44,290 nucleotides of DNA from the NCBI GenBank assembly GCA_009711785.1, contig VENA01000028.1:1-44290 (forward strand), in the 5' to 3' direction. Below are positions 18,482-29,044 of this stretch, one piece after another. Within the stretch, counting starts at the first letter, position 1, and every line of letters starts with the position of its first letter. The translations under genes were made by a program, and so were the position numbers. The stretch comes from Bacillota bacterium (GTDB lineage: Bacteria > Bacillota > Clostridia > Tissierellales > MES13). The notes beneath the pieces were generated by a model that searched no databases, was not told the DNA's origin, and saw only the letters and a list, made by a program, of their open reading frames with translations.

Positions 18482-21400
18482 ATGAATTTTCTAGAGGGAC
18501 TAAATGAAATGCAACAGGAAGCGGTGAAAATAACAGAAGGACCGTTACTTGTTTTAGCAGGAGCAGGAAGTGGGAAAACCAGGGTATTAACCCATAGAAT
18601 TGCTTATTTAATTGAACAAAAGAATGTATTACCTGAAAATATATTAGCAATAACTTTTACAAATAAAGCTGCTAGCGAAATGAAAGAGAGAATAGAATCT
18701 TTAATTACAGATAAAACTTCAGGAATGTGGGTAGGAACATTTCACTCTATGTGTGTAAGGATTTTAAGAAGAGATATAGATAAGATAGGGTATAATAATA
18801 GCTTTGTTATATTTGATTCAGCAGACCAAAAGACATTAATAAAGGATTGTATTAAGGAAGAAAATTTAAGTGAAAAATTATTTGATCCTAAAACAATGTT
18901 AAATTTTATTAGCTCACAAAAGGATGTATTAATGGATCCTGAAACTTATATAAAGGAAAATCAGGGAGATTTTAGAGAAAGACAAAAAGGTGAGCTTTAT
19001 AAAAGGTATCAGAAAAAATTAAAAGAGAATAATGCACTTGATTTTGATGATCTAATACTAAAAACAATAGAGTTATTTGTAAGTGCTCCTATTATACTTG
19101 ATTATTACCAAGATAAATTTGAATATGTATTAGTTGATGAGTATCAAGATACAAATAGAGCACAATATGAATTAATAAAACTCTTTTCTAAAAAGCATTT
19201 AAATGTATGCGTTGTTGGTGATGATGATCAGTGTATACCAGAGGGTATGAAAGTAAGTACCACAAAGGGAGAAGTTTTAATAGAAGATATTAAAGAAAAT
19301 GACGAAGTTTTAACAGCTTCAGGTAATAAAGAAACTATGAAGGGTATTGTAGAAAAGAAAATAAAAAATAAGTATCAAGGTGAGATAATAACAATTAAAA
19401 CGAAAAAGGGAAAAGTTTTAAAGACTACTCCTAATCATATAGTATTTGGAAAGTTTAATAAAAAAATAAATGAGTATTATGTTTGTTTATTATATAAAGA
19501 AGGATTAGGTTACAAAATAAAGAAAACACCAAAAGCACTTAATATTGATGGAAAATTAAAGTGTGGATTAGATGAACTTATAAGAAATGAAAAAGCTAAT
19601 AAACTTTGGATAATAAGAGAATGTGAAAGTGAAAATGAAGCAGAATATTATGAAAAAATACTTTGTAATAGATATTTGATTCCCTTTAGTATATATAGCT
19701 CTGAATTAAGTGATGAATCGGTTATAATAGATCCAATATATGAATTAGCTGAGGATATAAATGTAGAGAAAAATGTTTTTAAGCTTATGGATGATAATCT
19801 TATAATTGAAGAATACCCATATATGTTATCCGATAATTCATTAAATATAAACTTTTTTGAAGGAAAGAATAAAAGTGAGGGTGGATGGTATAATCACAAA
19901 ATATATTTAGACTCTTCTGTAACTGAAAAGAGTGAGTATGATGATGTATTAAATTATACTAAGGATATTAAAGTAAATAAAGAACTTAATATAATAAAAA
20001 AAGCAAGACTAACAGAGGATAGTTTTTATTATATGCCAGCTTCCCATTTAAAGAAATCTATGGGTATAGCTGTTTATGAAGATGGAAAAATAATAGAAGA
20101 TGAAGTAATAGATGTTGAAATCATAGATTATGATGGTTTTGTATATGACTTATCAATACCAAATTTCAGACAATATATAACTGAAGGGGTAGTTGTCCAT
20201 AATTCAATTTATGGATGGAGAGGTGCTGATATTAGAAATATTTTAGATTTTGAAAAAGATTATAAAGATGCTAAGGTTATTAAACTTGAACAAAATTATC
20301 GCTCTACTAAAACAATATTAGATGCTGCAAACTTTATTATAGATAATAATATGGGTAGAAAAAGCAAAAAATTATGGACATCTAATGATAAGGGGAATAA
20401 TATAAACATCTATAAGGGTAGTAATGAACATGAAGAGGCTAACTTTATAGTTAAAAAGATAGTAGAAATTAAAGAAAATGAAAACCTAGAATATGAAGAT
20501 TTCTCTTTATTATATAGAACAAATGCACAGTCCCGTGTTTTAGAGGAAGGTTTAATGAAAGCAAATATTCCTTATAAAATAGTAGGTGGGCTTAAATTCT
20601 ATGACAGAAAAGAAATTAAGGATATAACTGCATATTTAAGACTAATACAAAATCCTGTTGATAATATAAGTTTAAAAAGAATTATAAATTTTCCTAAAAG
20701 AGGGATAGGAAAACGGACTTTAGAAAAAATAGAAGATTATAGTATAGATAAAGATGAAAGTATGTATAGTGTTATTTTAGATGCTGATGAGATTCCTAAC
20801 TTATCCCATAGAGCAAAATCTAAAATAAAATCCTTTGCTTCAATGATAGGTACGTTTATGGCAATGAAAGAGGTTTTAGGAGTTAAAGAACTTATTGAAA
20901 ATGTTATAGATAAAACTGGATATATGGAAATGCTTAAAAAGGATGATTCAATTGAATCTAGAACAAGAATAGAAAATATAGAAGAGTTTGTATCAGTTGC
21001 TATAGATTTTGAGAAAACCAGTGAAGAAAATACTTTAGAAGAATTTTTATCTAATGTTTCTTTACTTTCTGATTTAGATAAAACAGAAGAAGGAAATGAT
21101 AATTCTGTAACCTTAATGACACTTCATAGTGCTAAGGGTCTTGAATTTCCTGTAGTTTTTCTTACTGGATTAGAAGAGGGAATATTCCCTATATCAAGGG
21201 CTATGACAGATGACGATCAGTTAGAAGAGGAAAGAAGACTTTGCTATGTCGGAATAACAAGGGCTAAAAAAATATTATATATGACCCATACACTGACAAG
21301 AACTATATACGGAAGAACAAGTTATAATAGTGCATCTAGATTTTTAGATGAACTTCCAGATGAGTTAATTAAAAGCTGTAATAGTGATAAAAAAGCCTTT

Positions 21401-21649
21401 GGATATAAGAAAAAGCCAAAGAAAGATAAATATTTTACTGGATATACTAGTATGGATACTAAGAAAAAGAAAACTAATGATACATCAGAAATTACAGCCG
21501 GAGATAAAGTTGAACATAAAAAATGGGGACTAGGTACAGTTGTACAAGTAAAAGGTAAAAAAGATAATAAAAAGGCAACGATAGCTTTTAATAATCAAGG
21601 AATAAAAGAGGTTATGCTTTCCTTTACTCCTATTAAAGTTATAAAATAA
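18482..21649 (+). CDS. pcrA: ATP-dependent DNA helicase PcrA, interrupted by an intein
   Basis: PcrA is the Gram-positive UvrD-like 3'-5' superfamily 1 helicase for repair and plasmid replication. The open frame is 1055 residues. Residues 251-574 are an intein, leaving a 731-residue helicase of normal size. Walker A is AGAGSGKT (26-33) and Walker B is VDEYQDTN, with D219 and E220. The intein splits motif III exactly between Q250 and S575, so the helicase needs splicing to be active. The C-terminal half has LEQNYRSTKTI, VTLMTLHSAKGLEFP and YVGITRAKK, and ends in a Tudor-like segment (GDKVEHKKWGLGTV). The start is ATG 18482, after GGAAGGAG. ligA follows 16 bases later. Confidence 0.95.
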   Translation: MNFLEGLNEMQQEAVKITEGPLLVLAGAGSGKTRVLTHRIAYLIEQKNVLPENILAITFTNKAASEMKERIESLITDKTSGMWVGTFHSMCVRILRRDIDKIGYNNSFVIFDSADQKTLIKDCIKEENLSEKLFDPKTMLNFISSQKDVLMDPETYIKENQGDFRERQKGELYKRYQKKLKENNALDFDDLILKTIELFVSAPIILDYYQDKFEYVLVDEYQDTNRAQYELIKLFSKKHLNVCVVGDDDQCIPEGMKVSTTKGEVLIEDIKENDEVLTASGNKETMKGIVEKKIKNKYQGEIITIKTKKGKVLKTTPNHIVFGKFNKKINEYYVCLLYKEGLGYKIKKTPKALNIDGKLKCGLDELIRNEKANKLWIIRECESENEAEYYEKILCNRYLIPFSIYSSELSDESVIIDPIYELAEDINVEKNVFKLMDDNLIIEEYPYMLSDNSLNINFFEGKNKSEGGWYNHKIYLDSSVTEKSEYDDVLNYTKDIKVNKELNIIKKARLTEDSFYYMPASHLKKSMGIAVYEDGKIIEDEVIDVEIIDYDGFVYDLSIPNFRQYITEGVVVHNSIYGWRGADIRNILDFEKDYKDAKVIKLEQNYRSTKTILDAANFIIDNNMGRKSKKLWTSNDKGNNINIYKGSNEHEEANFIVKKIVEIKENENLEYEDFSLLYRTNAQSRVLEEGLMKANIPYKIVGGLKFYDRKEIKDITAYLRLIQNPVDNISLKRIINFPKRGIGKRTLEKIEDYSIDKDESMYSVILDADEIPNLSHRAKSKIKSFASMIGTFMAMKEVLGVKELIENVIDKTGYMEMLKKDDSIESRTRIENIEEFVSVAIDFEKTSEENTLEEFLSNVSLLSDLDKTEEGNDNSVTLMTLHSAKGLEFPVVFLTGLEEGIFPISRAMTDDDQLEEERRLCYVGITRAKKILYMTHTLTRTIYGRTSYNSASRFLDELPDELIKSCNSDKKAFGYKKKPKKDKYFTGYTSMDTKKKKTNDTSEITAGDKVEHKKWGLGTVVQVKGKKDNKKATIAFNNQGIKEVMLSFTPIKVIK
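19232..20203 (+). mobile_element. Intein in PcrA motif III with degenerate GIY-YIG-like insert
   Basis: The 324-residue element (PcrA residues 251-574) runs from Cys1 in CIPEGMKV to HN at the end, followed by Ser as the first residue of the C-extein. Block B has T66 and H69 (TPNHIVF). Block F is GFVYDLSIPN and block G is GVVVHN. All residues needed for protein splicing are therefore present. Between the splicing blocks, intein residues about 82-155 (YYVCLLYKEGLGYKIKKT through LWIIRECESENEAEYYEKIL) resemble a GIY-YIG homing-nuclease or T5orf172-like fold. The Gly of YKIG is replaced by Lys and no clear catalytic Arg is seen, so it is probably inactive. No LAGLIDADG or HNH motif is visible. Confidence 0.9.
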
Positions 21650-21659
21650 ATAGAGGTGA

Positions 21660-23660
<2,001 letters not shown>

Positions 23661-23662
23661 AT

Positions 23663-23686
23663 ATAAAGCGGCTTAAGCCGCTTTAT
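23663..23686. terminator. Hairpin after ligA
   Basis: ATAAAGCGGC (23663-23672) pairs perfectly with GCCGCTTTAT (23677-23686) around TTAA. The T-rich tract follows only after ACAAA, so it is a slightly imperfect terminator. Confidence 0.7.
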
Positions 23687-23792
23687 ACAAATTATTTTAT
23701 TTTTCATAGATGACTGAAGGTGTTTGTTCTTTTCAATATAATATATGTAGATAAATAATAAAGGTTCCAAAGTTTACATGATAGATATATTG

Positions 23793-23820
23793 TTGTATCA
23801 TATTTTGTATACAGTATAAA
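23793..23820 (+). promoter_or_regulatory. Candidate promoter of gatCAB
   Basis: TTGTAT (23793-23798), a 16-base spacer, then TATAAA (23815-23820), 46 bases upstream of gatC. A TATAAT at 23737-23742 without a good -35 is an alternative. No T-box is visible in this gap. Confidence 0.35.
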
Positions 23821-23866
23821 AGAATTTAAAGATTAAAATATATAAAAAGGTAAAAGGAGGAGTTTC

Positions 23867-24154
23867 ATGTCAATATCAAAGGAAGATGTAAAACATGTAG
23901 CAAGATTAGCTAGACTTGATTTTGATAAGGAAGATATAGAAGATTTTACAAAGAAATTTGCTTCTGTTGTTGATTATGTTGAAAAATTATCTGAAGTGGA
24001 TACAGAAGGGGTAGAACCTACATATCATGTTCATCCTATTAAAAATGTAATGAGAGAAGATAAGGTTTGTAAGTCCTTAGATAGAAAAGAATCATTAAGA
24101 AATGCTCCAGATAAGGAAAATGGATATTTCAAAATACCTAGAGTATTAGACTAA
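23867..24154 (+). CDS. gatC: Asp/Glu-tRNA amidotransferase subunit C
   Basis: GatC is the small subunit that ties GatA to GatB. The 95-residue protein begins with [19 protein letters not shown] and continues with [19 protein letters not shown], both typical. The start follows AAAGGAGGAG. It is 20 bases ahead of gatA in the usual gatC-gatA-gatB order. The trimer converts Glu-tRNA(Gln), and in some organisms Asp-tRNA(Asn), to the amide form. Confidence 0.95.
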   Translation: MSISKEDVKHVARLARLDFDKEDIEDFTKKFASVVDYVEKLSEVDTEGVEPTYHVHPIKNVMREDKVCKSLDRKESLRNAPDKENGYFKIPRVLD

Positions 24155-24174
24155 ATAATAAAAGAGGTGAAATA

Positions 24175-25650
24175 ATGGATTTTTTAAAATTAACTGTTCA
24201 TGAGTTAAGGGACAAATTAAGAAATGGAGAAATAACATCTGAAGAAATAGTAAAGGGTTATTTTGATAGGTTAGAAAAATTAGAAGATAAACTAGATAGT
24301 TTCTTAACAATAACTAAAAAAGAAGCTATAAAGGAAGCTAAAAAAATAGATGAAAGACTAAAAAATGGAGAGAAATTAGGAGATCTTGCTGGTATTCCAG
24401 TTGCTATTAAAGATAATATTGTAACTAAGGATATAAAAACCACATGTGGCTCTAAGATATTAGAAGATTTCATACCGCCCTATAATGCAACAATTATTGA
24501 AAAATTGAAAAGCGAAGGAGCAATTATTATAGGGAAAACAAATTTAGACGAGTTTGCTATGGGTTCTTCTACTGAAAATTCAGCTTATAAAGTTACTAAA
24601 AACCCATGGGATTTAACTAGAGTTCCAGGAGGTTCTAGTGGTGGTTCAGCAGCAGCTGTAGCTTCTGGAGAAGTACCATATGCCCTAGGTTCAGAAACTG
24701 GAGGCTCAGTAAGACAACCTGCTTCATTTTGTGGTTTAGTAGGATTAAAGCCTACATATGGATTGATTTCAAGATATGGACTTGTAGCATTTGCATCATC
24801 CTTTGACCAAATAGGTCCATTTACTAAGGATGTTGAAGATTTAGCTATAGTTTTAAATAATATAATAGGGTACGATAAAATGGATACAACTTCTGTAGAG
24901 GTTGAGAAAAAGGATTATAAGAACGCTTTAAAAGATGATATTAAGGGTCTAAAAATAGCATTACCTAAAGAATATTTTGATGAAGGAATTAATAAAGAGG
25001 TTAAAGGAAAAGTACTTAAAGCTGTTAAAGTGTTAGAAGATTTAGGAGCTAAAGTAGATGAAGTATCTTTACCCCATTCAGATTATGGATTAGCTACTTA
25101 TTATGTATTAGCCCCTTCAGAGGCTAGTTCAAATTTATCAAGATTTGATGGAATTAGATATGGTTCAAGAGTTAAAGATTATGATTCATTAGACGAACTT
25201 TTCATAAAGACTAGAAGTGAAGGCTTTGGAGAAGAAGTTAAAAGAAGAGTAATGATGGGTACGTATTGTTTAAGCTCTGGATATTATGATGAATATTATA
25301 ACAAAGCTCAAAAGGTTAGAACGCTTATTAAGAAAGATTTTGATGATATATTTAAAGAATATGATGTTATAATATCCCCAACAACACCTTCATTACCATT
25401 TAAAATAGGAGAAAGAAATGACGACCCATTAGCTATGTATATGTCAGATATTTTAACAGTATCTGTAAATATAGCCGGTGTACCTGCCCTTAGTATTCCT
25501 TGTGGACTTATCGATGGATTACCAGTAGGATTACAAATAATAGGTAAGGCTTTTGATGAAGAAACAATAATAAAGGTTGCATATAATTATGAAAAAAATA
25601 GTGACTTTATATTAGAACCTAAAATGGGAGGTGACATAAATGAGTTATAA
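24175..25650 (+). CDS. gatA: Asp/Glu-tRNA amidotransferase subunit A
   Basis: GatA releases ammonia from glutamine for the transamidation. The 491-residue amidase-signature protein has the triad K79 (PVAIKDN), S154 (GGSSGGS) and S178 ([14 protein letters not shown]), the same positions as in the Staphylococcus aureus enzyme. The start ATG 24175 follows AAAGAGGTGA. Its 3' end overlaps gatB by 11 bases, so translation is probably coupled and subunit amounts matched. Confidence 0.97.
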   Translation: MDFLKLTVHELRDKLRNGEITSEEIVKGYFDRLEKLEDKLDSFLTITKKEAIKEAKKIDERLKNGEKLGDLAGIPVAIKDNIVTKDIKTTCGSKILEDFIPPYNATIIEKLKSEGAIIIGKTNLDEFAMGSSTENSAYKVTKNPWDLTRVPGGSSGGSAAAVASGEVPYALGSETGGSVRQPASFCGLVGLKPTYGLISRYGLVAFASSFDQIGPFTKDVEDLAIVLNNIIGYDKMDTTSVEVEKKDYKNALKDDIKGLKIALPKEYFDEGINKEVKGKVLKAVKVLEDLGAKVDEVSLPHSDYGLATYYVLAPSEASSNLSRFDGIRYGSRVKDYDSLDELFIKTRSEGFGEEVKRRVMMGTYCLSSGYYDEYYNKAQKVRTLIKKDFDDIFKEYDVIISPTTPSLPFKIGERNDDPLAMYMSDILTVSVNIAGVPALSIPCGLIDGLPVGLQIIGKAFDEETIIKVAYNYEKNSDFILEPKMGGDINEL

Positions 25651-27070
25651 AACACTTATAGGATTAGAAATCCATGCAGAATTAATGACAGAATCTAAGA
25701 TATTTTGTAAATGTTCTACTGAATTTGGAGGGGATGTAAATACACATACATGTCCTATATGTTTAGGAATGCCAGGAACATTACCTGTATTAAATAAAAG
25801 GGTAGTTGAATATGGTATAAGAGCGGGGATAGCCTTTAATTGTGATATAGCAAAGAGAACAAAAATGGATAGAAAAAACTATTTTTATCCTGATTTAGTT
25901 AAAGGATATCAAATATCTCAATATGACCTTCCATTATGTAAGGATGGAGCTATAAAAATTGAAACTGACCAAGGTGAAAAGGAAATAGGATTAATAAGAA
26001 TCCATATAGAAGAGGATACAGGCAAATCAATACATTCAAATGATGGAGGATCACTTCTTGATTATAATAGAAGTGGAGTCCCTCTTATAGAAATTGTTTC
26101 ACAACCAGATATGAATTCTCCAGAAGAAGCAAAGTTATTTTTAGAAAAATTAAAAGCTACATTACAGTATATAGAAGTATCAGATTGTAAGATGGAACAA
26201 GGCTCTTTAAGATGTGATGTAAACATTAATATTATAGATGAAGATACAGGTAATAAAACAACAGTAACAGAACTAAAAAATCTAAATTCATTTAAGTCAG
26301 CTATAAAGGCAATGGAATTTGAACAAAAAAGGCATATTAATTTATTAGAGCAAGGTAAGGATACTAAAAGAGAAACTAGAAGATGGGATGAATCTAAATC
26401 AGAAACAATTTTAATGAGAGTTAAAGAAGATGCAGCAGATTATAGATATTTCCCAGAGCCAGATGTCGTTGAGCTTGATATAGAAAAAGATTGGGTTAAA
26501 AAGATAAAAGAAGATATTCCTGAACTTCCCCATGTTAAAAGGGAAAGATTTGTTAAGGAATATGATATACCAAGTTATGATGCAGAAGTTCTTACTTCTA
26601 CAAAGGCTTTAGCAGATTTTTATGAAGAAACAGTTAAACATACAAAGGATCCTAAGCAGGTAAGTAATTGGATTATGACTGATATATTAAGACGTCTTAA
26701 GGATGAAGAATTAGAAATTGATGATATTAAATTTACTGCAGAAAATTTAGCTGATTTAATTAAATTAGTTAACGGTGGAAAAATTAGTAACAATATTGGT
26801 AAAAAAGTTCTTAGAACCATGTTTGAAGAAGGGAAAGACCCTAACACTATAGTAAAAGAAAAGGGACTTATTCAAATAAATGATGAAGATAAGTTAAATG
26901 AGATTATAGATGGCATTTTAGCTGAAAATGAACAATCTATAATAGATTATAAAAATGGTAAAGATAGAGCTTTAGGTTTCTTAGTAGGGCAAGTTATGAA
27001 GGCTACTAAGGGTAAAGCTAATCCTCAAAAGGCTAATCAGATTATAAGAGAAAAAATAAATAATTATTAA
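25640..27070 (+). CDS. gatB: Asp/Glu-tRNA amidotransferase subunit B
   Basis: GatB binds the mischarged tRNA and activates its side chain with ATP. The 476-residue protein has the N-terminal GLEIHAEL, a zinc site from the cysteines in FCKCS and THTCPICLG, and [16 protein letters not shown] in the active site. The C-terminal YqeY-like tail domain is complete ([19 protein letters not shown]). The start is inside the end of gatA. The only convincing terminator downstream is at 27405-27457, beyond an apparent insertion element. Confidence 0.97.
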   Translation: MSYKTLIGLEIHAELMTESKIFCKCSTEFGGDVNTHTCPICLGMPGTLPVLNKRVVEYGIRAGIAFNCDIAKRTKMDRKNYFYPDLVKGYQISQYDLPLCKDGAIKIETDQGEKEIGLIRIHIEEDTGKSIHSNDGGSLLDYNRSGVPLIEIVSQPDMNSPEEAKLFLEKLKATLQYIEVSDCKMEQGSLRCDVNINIIDEDTGNKTTVTELKNLNSFKSAIKAMEFEQKRHINLLEQGKDTKRETRRWDESKSETILMRVKEDAADYRYFPEPDVVELDIEKDWVKKIKEDIPELPHVKRERFVKEYDIPSYDAEVLTSTKALADFYEETVKHTKDPKQVSNWIMTDILRRLKDEELEIDDIKFTAENLADLIKLVNGGKISNNIGKKVLRTMFEEGKDPNTIVKEKGLIQINDEDKLNEIIDGILAENEQSIIDYKNGKDRALGFLVGQVMKATKGKANPQKANQIIREKINNY

Positions 27071-27091
27071 AGACAGGTTATATATTACAAA

Positions 27092-27376
27092 AAAAGCGTA
27101 AAGCCCACTACTTTAGTTGTGGGATGGATAGCGTGTAAGTAAAAAAATCTATAAAAACTCATGTTTTATGTTATAATAAAAATATAAAAGGTTTTGACAC
27201 GAGCCTTATATTATCGTTAAAGTAATTCGTTAGAATATGCTTTGATAGTGAAAGTTCTAGGGAAATTAATTAGTTTTTATATGTTGTAAATATAAGAAAT
27301 ACAAATTTTATATTGAGAGTATAAAAGAAGTTAATGTACCTAAGAACACTTTGCCTTTAGGCATGGGAGTGTCAGT
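27092..27376 (+). mobile_element. Short IS200/IS605-like element without transposase (MITE/PATE-like)
   Basis: Two hairpins of the type found at IS200/IS605 ends frame about 280 bases with no gene. The left one is 27104-27123, CCCACTAC-TTTA-GTTGTGGG. The right one is 27346-27372, with inner TGCC-TTTA-GGCA and outer ACACT/AGTGT. After the left hairpin come TTATAATAAAA and AAAAGG, which look like the promoter and ribosome site usually placed before tnpB, but no tnpB frame follows. The right part would correspond to the omegaRNA end. Exact borders and target site are not defined. It lies between gatB and its presumed terminator. Confidence is moderate because the evidence is structural only. Confidence 0.5.
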
Positions 27377-27404
27377 TTGTTAACTAGACTATAAAATAAT
27401 ATTT

Positions 27405-27457
27405 AAGCAGCTAAGGTTCCATATCTAATGGGACTAAGGCTGCTTTATTTTTATTTC
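27405..27457 (+). terminator. Terminator, presumably of gatCAB
   Basis: AAGCAGC (27405-27411) pairs with GCTGCTT (27439-27445), with an inner stem GTTCC (27416-27420) / GGGAC (27430-27434), then TTATTTTTATTT. It has no gene directly in front and is 335 bases after gatB. Confidence 0.65.
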
Positions 27458-27531
27458 CTACTATACAATTTATTATTTTTTAATGTTACAAAATATTAAT
27501 TGGATTTTTCTGATAATTGAAAGTTATATGG

Positions 27532-27560
27532 TTGTTTATGGCTTTTAATTGTATTATAAT
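27532..27560 (+). promoter_or_regulatory. Candidate promoter 1 of the opp operon
   Basis: TTGTTT (27532-27537), 17 bases, TATAAT (27555-27560). It would give a leader of about 545 bases before oppB. Confidence 0.5.
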
Positions 27561-27710
27561 GTATTTGTGTTAGAAAAAATTACTAAATAATAAGAGGGGT
27601 TTTTAATATAATGCTTAAACTTACATAGGCTTAAAACCTAGTTATTTAGCTATTTAGGAGATACTAGGAAAATGTTACAGTATGTTAACATTTATTTAAA
27701 GTTTTGTTAA

Positions 27711-27739
27711 TTGTAAAATCAAGTCAAATCAAGTATGAT
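27711..27739 (+). promoter_or_regulatory. Candidate promoter 2 of the opp operon
   Basis: TTGTAA (27711-27716), 17 bases, TATGAT (27734-27739). A hairpin CAGAC/GTCTG (27748-27763) lies at the expected transcript start. The 27458-28112 gap otherwise holds no convincing gene, only very short frames such as ATG 27611 (5 codons). Confidence 0.4.
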
Positions 27740-27773
27740 AGTTATATCAGACAAACTCGTCTGTATCATTTCA

Positions 27774-27788
27774 AATTTTCAGTAAAAT
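27774..27788 (+). promoter_or_regulatory. CodY-like box 1
   Basis: AATTTTCAGTAAAAT agrees with the CodY consensus AATTTTCWGAAAATT at 13 of 15 positions. It lies 35 bases downstream of the -10 of candidate promoter 2. Confidence 0.45.
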
Positions 27789-27918
27789 TTCGCAAATCAA
27801 TAAATAGAAGGAGAAGTGAGCTAACCTTTTAATTATCTTTTTTAAAAAGCAATTCTACATTTTATGACAAAGGATTTAAGACAAACTATTAAATATAAAA
27901 GTTAGTTTTTTCTATTGC

Positions 27919-27933
27919 AGTTTTCTGAAAATT
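27919..27933 (+). promoter_or_regulatory. CodY-like box 2
   Basis: AGTTTTCTGAAAATT agrees with the CodY consensus at 14 of 15 positions. CodY represses peptide uptake genes in many Firmicutes when branched-chain amino acids and GTP are plentiful. As a downstream site it would act as a roadblock. Confidence 0.6.
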
Positions 27934-28112
27934 TCAATGATTTAAAATTTTTAAGTCTATATTATCTGTTTTGAAAGAGGGGGATTTATTTGATTTCGAA
28001 ATAGATAATTTGATAAGTACTTATTACTTAGTAGTAGGGGGTGAATTAAAGGGATAAGGTTCGTTCTCATTTTTAATAATTATTACAAAAAATATTCGGA
28101 GGTGTCTTATTA

Positions 28113-29033
28113 ATGGGAAGATATATAGCAAAAAGATTTGTGTATATGCTTATCAGTTTATGGGTAATTGCAACTATTACATTTTTCCTAATGCATGCAT
28201 TACCAGGAGATCCATTTACTGATACTAAAAAGCTTCCACCAGAAATTATTGCAAACTTAAAAGCAAAATATAACTTAGATAAACCACTTATAGTACAATA
28301 CTTTGGTTACTTAAAAGACGTTGCTAGAGGAGATCTTGGATTATCTCTGAGGTATCGAAATAGGACTGTTAACTCGATGCTCGCAGCTGGATTTCCTAAT
28401 TCAATGAAATTAGGTTTAGCGGCTGTAGGTATAGGATTGTTCTTTGGACTCAGCTTTGGAATTATAGCCGCCCTCAATAATAAAGGGTTCTTTGATTATT
28501 TTGTTATTATATTGGCGGTCCTCGGGGTTGCAGTACCAAGTTTCGTATTTGCGGGGCTATTCCAATATTTCTTTGCTGTTAAACTCAGCTGGTTCCCTGT
28601 CGCCGGGTGGAAAGGACCTACTTATGTTATATTACCAGCGGTAGCCTTAGGACTTAGATTGGTAGCTTTCCAGGCGAGAATGATGAAAACAAATATGATA
28701 GAAGTTATGGGTAATGATTATATTAAAACTGCAAAGGCTAAAGGATTATCACAACCTGCAATTGTAGTTAAACACGTTATAAGAAATGCTATTTTACCTG
28801 TAATCACTATTCTTGGTCCATTGATTGCTGCTATAGTTACTGGATCATTCGTTATAGAAACAATATTTGGTATACCAGGAATGGGTAAATATTTTGTTGA
28901 TAGTGTTAACCAGTATGATTATACTATGATATTAGGTACTACTTTATTCTATGCAGGATTATTAATATTCATGGTATTCTTAGTTGACATAGCTTACGGA
29001 TTTATAGATCCACGAATCAGAATAGACAAATAG
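28113..29033 (+). CDS. oppB: Oligopeptide ABC transporter permease, OppB/DppB type
   Basis: This is a 306-residue inner-membrane permease. It has an N-terminal membrane helix (YMLISLWVIATITFFLMHAL), the family motif LPGDPF, about six membrane segments, and the ATPase-contact loop near DYIKTAKAKGLSQPAIVVKH. With OppC it forms the channel. The start ATG 28113 follows CGGAGGTG. It is the first gene of the operon. Around 28320-28620 the codons are clearly richer in G and C (CTC, GGG, GCC) than in neighbouring genes. It could equally be named dppB or appB, since peptide length preference cannot be read here. Confidence 0.9.
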   Translation: MGRYIAKRFVYMLISLWVIATITFFLMHALPGDPFTDTKKLPPEIIANLKAKYNLDKPLIVQYFGYLKDVARGDLGLSLRYRNRTVNSMLAAGFPNSMKLGLAAVGIGLFFGLSFGIIAALNNKGFFDYFVIILAVLGVAVPSFVFAGLFQYFFAVKLSWFPVAGWKGPTYVILPAVALGLRLVAFQARMMKTNMIEVMGNDYIKTAKAKGLSQPAIVVKHVIRNAILPVITILGPLIAAIVTGSFVIETIFGIPGMGKYFVDSVNQYDYTMILGTTLFYAGLLIFMVFLVDIAYGFIDPRIRIDK

Positions 29034-29044
29034 GAGGGGAAATA

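Noticed and set aside
23687..23866. T-box riboswitch before gatC
   Set aside because: No T-box sequence, specifier stem or antiterminator is visible in the 180 bases.
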